Notes under the pieces: generated by a model
Told to the model about the DNA's origin: nothing
Database searches by the model: none
Seen by the model: only the letters and a program-made list of their open reading frames with translations
Shown: positions 37,601-49,600 of the stretch, in pieces
How the letters are laid out: the number at the start of each line of letters is the position of its first letter
How positions within the stretch are numbered: position 1 is the stretch's first letter
Origin: Colocasia esculenta
Taxonomy: Eukaryota > Streptophyta > Magnoliopsida > Alismatales > Araceae
Length of the DNA: 64,000 nucleotides
Direction: 5' to 3'
Assembly (NCBI GenBank): GCA_014218235.1
Contig: CM024753.1
Span: forward strand, 181,760,348-181,824,347
Made by a program: the position numbers and the translations under genes

Positions 37601-40600
37601 AGCTTTGCCTGCCTCGGCAATGGCGTCCTAGAAATGCCGCAGGGTGTTGCCGCTCTCGATCCAGCTAATAAACTCCCTCGGCCCGACGCGGATAATAGAC
37701 TGCTCAAGGTGTCGCTCCCAGACCCGCGTCACACTCGGGAGGATAGGACTGGTAAGCGCCGCATCTATGGTATAGTCGCAGTCCAGTAGAAAGTGACGCC
37801 ACCAAAAGTAAACAAGTGGCGGCTCCCCGCGAACCCTGGAAGCTGCCGAACTGCTCTCCGGGCGCGACAGGGGCTTCAAAGCCCCCGCGAAAGCCTCGCT
37901 GTCCGCCATGCTAGTGGCCTGTGCCACCGCACGGCCGCGACCCACAGTCGTCACCGTCTGGGCTATGTCGGCGAACTCCCTCTGCAAGAACGTCGGCGCG
38001 ATCGTGGAGACAAGGGCGCCCGCCCGGGACAAATAATCCCTCTCCGCCTTCTTAATGTCGTCGGCACGCTCCCGGAATGTCTGGCTGTGCCGGGACCACC
38101 ATCGGGCATATAAAATGCCTACTCGCCCCTCGTGCCGCAGCTCGGGGACAAAGAACTCGGGAGCGGTGTCGCGCCTAAGGAAGTAGCACCACCAGCTAGA
38201 GGCCACCAGATGGCGGTCCGGGCCCTTGTACGCCCGGGTCGACAGTACGAAATCAGCGTTCGGAGGAACGTCTTGGTCGTACCCGAGGTTGCGAGCAAAG
38301 CGGTGCGGAAAGTACGGCTCCATGAAGAGAAGGCTCCCCTTGCGGAAGAGCAAGACGCTGGGGCGGACACAACAAAGCCAGTCCTTGCGTAGCGTAGCAA
38401 CCGGCGCAGCAGGATGCGGAAGGCGATAAACACGGCCTCTCTGGCCTTCTTCCACGCAAGGCCTGAAACCAAACGAGCAGCAAGCAAGGTCAAGTCCCGG
38501 CTGCCCGGCCGCCGGTACAAAAGAAAGTCGCCGGCGCGCCTCCTTCAGCTGCTTCTGCTGCTCCCGCTCCGGACGATTCCGGAACATAAAAATGAGTGGC
38601 ATAGAGGGGCGCTCCAGGCTAATGTTGTGACACAGCTCCGGCAGCAGAAGATCGGCCCAGGCGCCCAGATAGTGCGTCGCCAAAGTGATGTTCTTATCAC
38701 GAGGAGAAGGGCTCGAGGTAAGCTCGCCCAAGCCACGGAAGATGTTGGCCAGAGCCGCCGGAGCCAAAGCCAACTGCACACCATCGGCCAAGATGCAGGC
38801 TGGGTAAATGGCCTCCGGCCTAATATTTCCCTCCTCCCCAAACGGGAGGGCAAAAGTGCACAACCAATAAACAAGGTAGGCTGCCAGATGGGTGCGGTCC
38901 GAGAGCCGCCTCGGGTTCCAGTTGACACCCCGAGGCGCATAAAGATACCTGGCATCGTCATCCAGGCGCACTTTCAGCTGCGCATAAGCTGCTGGGTCGT
39001 AGTTGTCGCCGGCGAACTCCTTGTAGAAGCAGAAGGGTCCGTTGTAGAAGAAACGGATCCAGGCGTCACAACTGACCCGCATTGTCCCCCTTGAAGCATT
39101 GGGACAGTCGCTCCTCCCACACCTGGCCAAGTCACGCCAGACCCGCGCCAAATATCGGAAGCTGTGGGAGAGGAAGTAGGAGCCAGCACCGGAGGTCCGA
39201 TCTCTGTCCAGGTCGCTCAGGCAAACCTCCTCGTAGAACTGCCCGGAGATCGGAAGACCGGAAATCCTGTGCAAAGCCCACAGGTCAAGACTGGTCTCCC
39301 CCTCCGCAGTGCCGAAGGTGTTAAACCTCCGGTTAAACCTTTCTGCCAGGGCCTGCAGAAGCCCCGAGTTGCAAGGATAACTGTGAAGAGCGGCGACGAC
39401 TGCTTCAAGAAGACCGACCCGCTCGAGCATCTTCTGGTAATGGTACAAAATACCCATTAGCCACTCTGTCGCGCCGAAGCGAAACCGGTGCGACGAAACG
39501 ACCGACCACCGGTCATACCAACTGGCGGCCCCGCCACCCAATATCCGGTCCAGAAAACACGACCGGTCGTAGCCGTCCTGCACGAAGTCGCGGCCCGAAG
39601 GTGGTAGGGTGTGCCCAATGAAAGCTACGCCGGTCTTAGGCAGCCCCTGCACCTCCCATAGGCCCTGGGAGAGCCGCAACTCTGTCACGCGGTGAGCTGG
39701 CTCGGGCGCAAATAACCCCAGCAAAGCCGTATCAGGAAAATGCGCCTGCGCTTCGTGATCAAGAGGAAAGCTGGGATGATGCGGGCTGCAGGTCCCCATC
39801 GTGCTGTCGCGGCCGGCCAAGATCGCCCGCTCCAGTTGGGCCCTTTCAGTAGCAAGAAGGCCGGCAGGACCGTCCCAGTTGGCCGGCATGAAGTTCTGGA
39901 TGAACGGGAGAAGATGCTCATCCAGAGGGAAATGCTTCGGGTAGCCGGCTCCCCGTCGGTAGCGGTAGATCAAGTCGCTGTGGTCTATCCGGCTGACGTC
40001 CACTGCGCCCTCAATGGGCGAAGGCTCCTCCAACGGACCGCGGACGCACGGCCCAATGCTTCTCTCGAGTCGGTCCAGGTCTTCCACCCTGACTGGGGAC
40101 AGAGTGAAGCATGGCATGGGATCGTCCGTCCGCTCGACGTCGTTCTCCGTGCGACGCGGCGCCTTAGTGCCTTGGCCGCCCTTGCCGCCTTTGTCACGAC
40201 CCTTACGAGGCATTGTCGACCCTGCCAAACAAATAGTGCAACCGTCAGTCAAAGGAACGGTGCCACAGAACGCGGAAAGGCAAGCGCGAGGGGAAAGAAA
40301 TCCATCTCAAGGCGCCACGGGATACCCGCCGTCATCTTCGTCTCCGACGGATATCCCATGGGGGGCATTTGTTGAACCCGAAAAAAATATCGGGGCTTAA
40401 ACGAACCCCGGGCGATAAATACGCCCTGGGGGAACCGGGAACAAACCCCCGGTCTCCCCCGCTCGGACGTCAGAAACAGACAAGTCCGAGTACTCGCGCC
40501 AAACCGGGGTGACCCGGAAGCGAGAAACCCGAAAAGTCTTCGTCGGCGAAGAGCACGTACTCCGGGTGTCAGAAAATCCACGTTCGGAGCGGAGTTCGAA

Positions 40601-43600
40601 GTCGCGCCTGAAGCCGAAGGGTTCCCGGAGATCAAATGCACGTGCCTCCAGAAAATGGGGACAAACGCACGTGGGACGGCCGGGGAAGCACAGGCGGTGC
40701 ACGTGTGCACGTGCGCGGCACGGCCGTCAACCAACAAACCAAGGGAGGCCCACAGAGCTCTCTCCCAAGTCTTCTCCCGGACAGTGCGGAGAAAATGACG
40801 GGAGGCCCCACTTATATAGGTGGTAGGCCAAAGGAGGCCCCAAGGGGGCGCCGGTTAGCCACCTCGCCAGTGAGGGGGGGGGCCGCCGGTTCGGCCCCCC
40901 GCGCCCGCTCAGGGGGGGGGCGCCGGTTAGCCCCCCCTCGCCAGTGAGGGGGCCGCCGGTTCGGCCCCCCCGCGCCTGCACAGGGGGGGCGCCGGTTAGC
41001 CCCCCTCGCCAGTGAGGGGGGCCGCCGGTTCGCCCCCCGCGCGCCTGCAGGGGGGGCCGCCGGTTCGGCCCCCTGGCGCAGGGGGCCGCCGGTTCGGCCC
41101 CGCCAGCAGGGGGGCGCATATTTAAGTCCTCCGGTGTCATAAAACGACACACGTCGAGGCGCATATTCAAGTCCTCCGGTGTCATAAAACGACACTCGTC
41201 GAGGCGAGTATTCAAGTTCTCCGGTGTCACAAAATGACATACGTATTCGAGTGTTATACTCGATGTAAATGAAACATCGACTTCGGTCGGTGGGGAACGG
41301 TCCAGTACACGACCACTCCAATCGCCCTGAACGCGAGCGCACGCGGAAAATAAATGAAATGAAATTCGAGAGTATCAGGGTTTGCACCCAATACTCCTCG
41401 TAAAATAAATCTGTCTGTTTCCCGTAAACAGTCTGACACGCCCAAAAAAATTCTTCATTCCAGGAAAGAGATGAGGGAAAATAAATTTTAAAAAAGAAAT
41501 ATCCGCGTTCCAACAGTGTTCAACAATTATGATTTTTTTAACATTTAATGACTGTGGACTCTTCATTGTGACTGTAACAATGTTCACAATTAGAATGTGG
41601 AACTTGAGGCCTCAAACTCTCCAATGTGTGGATATGCATACGCGGATCAACCTGTGCGATCAGGTCATGTGGAGCAGCCTGAGCGGTCAAGTCACGGGGT
41701 TCAAGAGGGAAGCACTCTTTTGTGTGGAGTTTGGGGGCTGGATTCCCCAGAAAGAAAATTTTAGTTTCGAAGCAAAGTGACATGCCTCATTAGGTCCAGG
41801 TAGCCCCGAGGTGCTGGCCTAGCCCACCTAGGTGCCACCTTCAGGCGACTTTTTGGGCCCCCATAAGGCAGGCCCAGGCCTAGCTGTTGGCGGGCACCAA
41901 CCCACCTAGGCTGACAACTATGCATTGAGTACGTCATTCTTTATTTGAACTATGGAAATTGTAATGTTTCACATGCTACATCATTTATGTTTTTCTTTGT
42001 TTCTCATAAAGCTACATCATCTATGCTTTTCTTTGTTTCTCATAAAGCTGTTGGATCTAATATTTTCCTCATTCAGGTTGCTGATGAGATGAGATACATT
42101 AAAGCTTCAAAATCTGATCGGTTGAAGCAGTTGGAGGGCCTTCGTATTAAAATTGATGAACTTTGCCTTGTGGAATTAAACCAGAAGAAAGGCCTTGAAG
42201 ATGAGTTTGAGATGAACATGAGTGCTATCCTTTCTTCAGATGATAGTCGGAGAGCTTCTTGCCAACTGGCACATGATGAGGATCAAGAGATAGCTGCTGT
42301 AAGATCTATGCATACATAATATACAAACATACATACATATATATATGTATGTATATTATGTCTTATTTTCCACTTTTCATGTTGTTATAATTGCATTGAT
42401 TCTATAATTAAAATCACATTGATGAATCAGGAGCGGTGGATCCACATGCTCCGTGCTCTAATTGATGAAAGAGGTCCCTGGTCAGCTAATCCATTTCCAA
42501 ATGAAGCCATAAAACATTGGAAACTTGATAAGACGGAGGATAGTTTGCGACGTAGGCCCAAATTGAGAAGGAATTATCATTTTGATGAAGGGCTCTGCCA
42601 TCCTCCGGCCACTAACCAATTGCAATCAAATAATCCTGCTATGGAATCTCACACCGCTTTAGGAACTCTTCCTGAACAAATGAAGCACTTTCTTCGGAAA
42701 GGAGCATGTGGAATTACTGAAGAAGGAAGATCAGATACTGAAGATGCAAACAACTCAGGCGAACTAGCACCCAGTATGAATGATTCCCTTGAAACTGAGG
42801 GACCTGGAATTCCTAGAGAGCACAAGGATCTCCTCGATGTTCAAGATAAGAATGATGCTTCTCATGGAGATGCAGAAGCAAATAAGGTACAGCTGGTTAA
42901 ATGCACAATTACAACCTAGAAAATATATGTAGAGTGCTGGAAGATTGAAATTTTATTTTGTTTTTTACAGGTGGTCTTATCAATTCTTTGTGTGCTCATA
43001 ACACCAAAAAGAAAACTGGCTGGTCACTTGGCTGTCATGCGAGATGCAGTACATTTTTCTAGCAAATTCTTAGTTGAAGGAAGTGGGGGATCTTCCATCT
43101 TCAAACATTTTCATGTTTTGAGCAATGGTGATCCTAGTAAACATGATCAGTTAGGAGGAAGCCACAAGCAAAAGCATCATAAGGAGCCTGGAAATGTTGG
43201 CATGGATTGTGAGAAAGGCAGTTTAGTTGATATTACAGATCCTCGATGCAAGAATATTAAGCAACATCGAAGATGGAATATTAGCAAGGTTTTGCAGTTC
43301 TAAGAATATGTAGTTTCACTTTACAACTTTTCATCTACAGTCAATATAATCCTCATCACTTTTTCTATTGGCAGGTGAAAGCTGTGCACTGGACTAGGTA
43401 CTTGCTGCAATATACGGCAATAGAGATCTTTTTCAATGATTCCACAGCCCCTGTCTTCTTAAATTTTGCATCCTCTAATGATGCTAAAGATGTGGGCATA
43501 TTGATAGTTTCTTCAAGAAATGAATCCTTGTTTCCAAAAGGAAGTTCGAGGGATAAAGGTGGCATTATTTCCTTTGTTGATCGGCGAGTAGCAGTTGAAT

Positions 43601-46600
43601 TGGCAGAGACTGCTCGAGAGAGTTGGAGAAGAAGGGAAATAAGTAACTTTGAATATCTTATGATACTTAACACCCTGGCTGGCAGATCTTATAATGACTT
43701 GACTCAGTATCCTATTTTTCCATGGGTGCTGGCTGATTACTCTTCAGAAAAACTTGATTTTAACAAGTCTTCTACTTTTAGGGACCTCTCAAAGCCTGTT
43801 GGTGCATTAGATTTGAAAAGGTTTCAGGTACGTTCTTTTTCATTATACAAATGATGTTTATCTTTTCTTTTATAAGTACTATAAATCTACTTTGTGCAGG
43901 TTTTTGAAGATAGATATCATAACTTTTGTGATCCAGACATTCCTAGGTAAGGTTTAGAGACCAATTTTCCCCATAATGTGCAAAATGCAAATCACTCTGT
44001 TTGGATTAGTGTCATGTTTAATATTTTAATCTAACCATACTCTTCACTTCAGCTTTTACTATGGCTCTCACTATTCAAGCATGGGAATCGTGCTCTTTTA
44101 CCTACTTAGATCAGAACCCTTTACAGCTCTGCATCGTGCACTGCAGGTATTGGTGGTGTAGATTAATCATGTCATTGCATCCTGGTTTTTTTTCCCCAGA
44201 TTTTTATGTGCTTTCTTATTCCCCTCAATGCCATGAGTAATATTTTTTGTTGAGCGCAGAATTGGTGGTTTACCACAATTGATGGTTGTTGTATGAGCAG
44301 GGTGGTAAATTTGATCATGCAGATCGCCTTTTCCAAAGTATTGAAAGTACATATCGGAACTGCCTTTCTAATACAAGTGACGTAAAGGAGCTCATACCTG
44401 AGTTCTTTTACTTCCCGGAGTTCCTTATCAATTCCAATTCTTATCATCTGGGTGTGAAGCAAGATGGAGAACCACTGAATGATGTTTCCCTTCCACCTTG
44501 GGCAAAGGTATATATCTTTTCTTGTTTAGCTTGTATTCTTAGTTGGCCAACCACAATTCTCAGATATCAGAACCAGAACCACAAAGTGATATGTTTAGTG
44601 CATGCTGAGCAACAATCTATTCTAAATCCCTATCTCCTCTTGGTCATGAGGTTTTCCACATTTTTGGCTTTCGTATTTCAATGAATCTGATTAAGTTAAT
44701 TGTTCATAGTCAATTCCTAGTTGGATTTCCGAAAGGTGGAAAGTGACAACTTATTCCTTATACTTAAATGTATGATACATATGGCAGAGTTATTGAGCAT
44801 TCTTTGTCAATGTTTTGTTGTTTTTTTTCATGGTGCCTGGTATATGTTTTGGTCAGGAATCTCTCCTGCTCTCCTGATTGTACTCTCTCTTTTTATTTTG
44901 AAGAAAATCGGTTGTATAAACCACTCCTTCAGAAAAAGAATCTAATATCAGCTTGTAGCAATTCTGAAATGAAACCATCAAATTGAGAAAAATTATTTCC
45001 CTCTCCCTTCAGTGTTTCATTTTCTGCCACCCTTTTTAAGACTTTTTCTAATTTATTTCTTTTACGAAAGCTTGACATCATCACCAAGGAGTTAAAATTT
45101 GATCGGCCAAAATGGGAGTTGGAAGTGGGAACAGTCAGAGTTTTGGTTTTGGCTCAATCTTTGTGTAGAGACTGGCCTGTTTGTAGTCCCTGGACCCACC
45201 TGGACCCACTAGTGAGAATCTGGTTGTTTAAGTGGGCGTGTTTTATGCCTTTTTTAATCTTTTGGTTTTTTATTAGTATTGGTCTATACCCCTCATTTAA
45301 ATCATTGCAACAGGGGCTTGTAATCCCTTGTGTAAGTATTGTGTTTAGGGTTAACATAAACAAATGCTACCGAGGGGTATTTGCTTCAAATGTTTTTGTT
45401 TCGTTGATTCTTTTAATGAACTGGCTAAAATGCCATGCATAGACAGATCTCATCAGTTGCAAAGCTAAGCATTTCACTTCATAAATATGGTTTTAGTTTC
45501 TTACTTTTATCCTTAATTTCTAGAAGCTTTGCAGCAACTGCTAGCATGATCCATGAACATGATTGCAACATTTTCCATCTATCTTCTCTTTGTTTATCAG
45601 TTGAAACTTCATTCAGATATATTGCTCTTATTTTGAGGGGTCAAGGAGATGATAACTTGAAATTGAAAATGTAGGGCTCTCCTGAGGAGTTCATATACAG
45701 AAACCGGGAAGCTTTAGAAAGTGAATTTGTCAGTTCCAATCTCCATCAGTGGATAGATTTAATATTTGGCTACAAGCAGCGTGGCAAACCTGCCATAGAG
45801 GTAGGCTATGTTAATTGCATTATTTGTACATTGCTATTTATAAACCAACAATTAGGTGCTTCTTGTCATGAAAACAACATTTGGTGCAGGCAGCAAATGT
45901 GTTTTACTACTTAACATATGAAGGTGCAGTTGATTTGGAGACGATGGATGATGAACTGCAAAGGTCAGCTATTGAAGACCAGATAGCAAACTTTGGGCAG
46001 ACACCGATCCAGCTTTTCAGGAAAAAGCATCCAAGGAGAGGGCCACCAATACCTATTGCCCATCCTTTGTATTTTGCTCCTGCATCGATCACTTTGACAT
46101 CTATGATGTCTCATACTGCTCAGTCATCATCTCCTGTGCTATTTCTTGATCTATTGGACTCCAATATCATAGTAGTAAACAAGGAACTCACTTTATCTGT
46201 AAAAATGTGGTTGACCACTCAACTTCAGTCTGGGGGCAATTTTACCTTTTCAAGTGCCCAGGTTAGATCATTTCCGGCTATTCTTGTTGTTTTTATGTTT
46301 TTTATAAGAAAATGGTTGGGATAATAAATCAATTATTTTTTCTCTTCTGTTATGCAGGATCCTTTCTTTGGAATCGGCTCTGATGCTCTTCCCCCTCGTA
46401 AAATTGGTACTCCTGTGGCTGAAAATTTTGAAAACGGGAGGCAATGTTTTGCAACAATTCAAACTCCTACTGAAAATTATCTAATTTCATGTGGTAACTG
46501 GGAGAATAGCTTTCAGGTAGCATCCCTAAATGATGGGAAGACAATTCAGAGTGTCCGCCAACACAAAGATTTGGTCAGCTGCATTTCAGGTGCCCCTCTA

Positions 46601-49600
46601 TGGACTATGTGACACTGGAGTTTTTGCACGGAAAATTATTCTCTTTGCCAGATGCTTGAAGTGTAATGTGACTGTTATATGTTATTTTCTAATTTCTGTA
46701 TCAGTTAATTGGTTATTGGTTACTAATTTTGTGTCATTTCTTCTACTAATTGTTTTTGATCCATAAGCTAATGAAACAGCATCGTGTTAACCTATGATGT
46801 TACTGACATTTGTTTGTGCCAAGGAGGATCAAGGTGCATGTATTTTTTTTAGTGAACCTATAGACAAGCACAAGCAGCAAAACATGTTAATGCACATCAT
46901 CATTATCAGAGCTTTTTAGTGCAAAGTCACTAGCATTAGTTGTCACAACTTCCCAACAATTGTTCCTCCTAAAAAATTGGAACCTTTGTTTTGAAAACTG
47001 GAACATGTGTTCATAGGATCTAATATTTATGGAATATGTGTACTTCTTGTTTATATCGTATGCCATCCGTTTTTTAATTGCTATTGTCATACAAAATTCA
47101 TATCCTTTTAATTTGAGGTTTTTATAATATCTGCTAACAAAGCCACAGAAGCTTTAAGCACATGTTTTTCAGCTAGTCGTCACCCTAATGCCAATTACCT
47201 TCAAGGCCTGAACCCAAGGCTAGTTGGCTGGGCATTGTATCTTGAAGTTCTGACAGCAAGTGCCAAAATTCCTAACTCTGTTAGCTCTATAGAGAAATTT
47301 CGGATCAAGAGAGAGGGACGAGAGAAGAGAGGAGGCACAGCCTTTGGAAGGGGAAGAACATATATAAAGTGAAAACTACATATTTACAAGTATGCCACTA
47401 TTGGTATCTATACCTAAATACAATTGACATTATACACAATCACTCAAAATAGTAGACAAGAAATACCCTTTTACTCACTGATATCATCTATGTGGTTTAC
47501 AGGCTCATAATGGACTATGTGTAGATAAAAATGAAAGAATGGTTAGTCAATAAAAATGAAGCAAGATGAAAGAATGATGTGATAATTCCCCTAGTTTGAG
47601 TTTATGACTTGGAAAAATTGGAGAAAGAAGGAAAAGAGAAGATGAGCAAAGTAAAAGACGGGAAATGAAGCAAAAGAGGAAAAAAGGGAAATGAAGAAAG
47701 GAACCAGAAAAGTATAAAAATGAAAGTAATGGTTAGTCAATAAAAATGAATCAAGATGAAAGAATGATGTGATAATTCCCCTAGTTTGAGTTTATGACTT
47801 GCAAAAAGTGGGGTAAGGAGGAAAAGAGAAGATGAGAAAAGTAAAAGATAGGAAATGAAGCAAAAGCAAAACAGAAAATTGGAAATGAAGAAAAGAATTA
47901 GAAAAGTATATATGCATCCCATCAATCACTTCCTATGTATTTCATTCTTGGTAATTGTGACATGGTAATAGCCTTCAATTTCAAAGTGTTTTTCTCCCTC
48001 TTTTGGATCCTTTTTGTCTGTTGAAGGTATGGAACCTCAAAGCGTTGGACATATTGTTTATCTCTGTGAAACTTTATGCTTGGATATTAAATTCTACCTG
48101 CAATCCAAAACAACGCCCTTTTCCTTGGTAAAATGAGGTAGTCTCAAGAAGGAATTTGTCTACCTCCTTTCATATGAATTCATAGTACAGTTCATGTTGT
48201 AGGCATTTATTTTTCTGTTTTTTGTACGCTTAAGAGTTCATTGGTAGAATTGTTTTGTAAGGAATCTCCTCCAACTTTATTGTATTGCCTCTATATATCT
48301 TGAATCAAATAGGTTGTATGATCCACTTATTTCAAAATAAAAAGGAAAGAGATACCTTGTTTTTTCATCAACCTCAATGAATATTCCAACTTTAATGCCC
48401 ATTCCTTGCGCCAAACATGGTCGCAAAAGCATTCTGCAGCCCTCACTACTTTGGAAGTATATTTTGTCCAAGTTACATTGATAATAAGATCAAAGTGAAT
48501 GTTGTTACATGACCTGTCTCTTATCTTGAATGTAAACATTTTATTGCAAGGTTGAAGGCATATAACTCCATCTGTGTTCACAAGTGGCTTCTGGGAAGCT
48601 GAAAGCCTCTCTCAAGAAGTGGCAGAAAATAGGTCATTTCCTAACAGGCTAACATCCTAGGGCTGAAAGAAGTAGCAAGCATAGGGAGGTTTTCCTCTTT
48701 TCTTCGCCATGCATCTGGAAGGGACTCATGTTATTCCTTAATGCATGGTTATCAAGGCATTTTTTCATATGCTTTTTTTTTACTATCTAAAAGTAATATG
48801 TTTTCTTTTCCATCTGTTCTATTTGGCAAGTCACATGGATGGACAATTTCTTTGAGTTGATAACTTAACGAGTGCATCTTTTATGTTCTGCTCTATTTTC
48901 TTATGAATTTTTTAATTATTTTAATCTGTCTGCAAATGCATCTTGTCTAAGAGATCTTTTCCAGATCATGCGAGTCAACTACAACATTTAGCAAATCAAA
49001 AGGATATTCAACTAGCACTTTATTAGATGTGCCCATCACACTGTAAACATAAGTCTTCCATTTTACAATTAAACCACAGGGCACAATCCAGGAAATCAAC
49101 CTACACTGCTCCTTTTGTAGCTTTATGCTATCATGTTCTTGTTATGCATTCTCTGTTGGAGTGTTGTGCTCATCGATTTCAGTTCTAGATTAGAATTCTA
49201 TAGATGTCAAGGACCATCCAGCTGCAATGTGTCAGGGATAGTTTGATTTAATGTCATATCTGGTGAACTTCATCTTCTTCGATTTCAATGTAGATACCAT
49301 TGCATGTAACATTTTCATTTATGTTACAGTGACATCTGATGGAAGTATCCTTGCAACTGGGAGTTATGACACAACAGTCATGTTGTGGGAAATCTTTAGG
49401 GGTGGATCCCGCGAAAAAAGAGTTTCAAATGCACAAACAGAGCTTTCTTGCAACGATCATGTCATTGATGAGAGTCCCTTTCATATTCTTTGTGGGCATG
49501 ATGATATCATCACATGCTTATTTGTTAGCATTGAGCTCAATATAGTCATTAGTGGGTCTAAAGATGGGACATGCATTTTCCATACTTTGAGAGAAGGAAG

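Larger units (their letters stand above)
40370..41515 (+). mobile_element. 3' LTR of gypsy element 2
   Basis: 1,146 bp from TGTTGAACCCG to CGCGTTCCAACA. It holds a minus-facing TATA sequence (CCTATATAAG, 40811-40820), an array of GCCGGTT-G inverted pairs (40845-41100), GTGTCATAAAACGACAC hairpins, the CGATGTAAATGAAACATCG hairpin (41262), and GTCTGACACGCCC near the end. The end reads TGTTGGAACGCGG on the other strand, as at 63518 and 63672. No matching 5' LTR for element 2 is recognisable. The sequence GTGTTCAACA follows, so 41525 is an alternative end. Confidence 0.6.
5178..41924. mobile_element. Outer hAT-like MITE split by the gypsy nest
   Basis: The left end CATAGTTGTCAAGGC and the right end, read inward, TGCATAGTTGTCAGCC form inverted ends. 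They are flanked by ATGAGTAC (5170-5177) and TTGAGTAC (41925-41932), matching 7 of 8, the 8-base duplication expected of hAT elements. The right arm carries CCTAGGTG and AGGCGA words, typical of a common plant hAT MITE type as I recall it. The left arm is only about 35 bases before the inserted elements begin. Everything between was inserted later. Confidence 0.6.
4986..42076 (+). other. BCHB: BCHB intron 2, 37,091 bp, filled with nested transposons
   Basis: The donor GTGGGTTTAC follows GTTGCG and the acceptor ATTCAG precedes GTTGCTGATGAG. Joining them gives A-V-A-D-E-M-R-Y with no change of frame, so the two exons belong to one message. Nearly all the space between 5178 and 41924 is transposon-derived. 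Confidence 0.85.

Noticed and set aside
35501..39460. Long plus-strand frames opposite the mobile-domain gene (for example 36871-37512, 38414-39094)
   Set aside because: They are G+C-rich shadows of the minus-strand exons with no recognisable domain.
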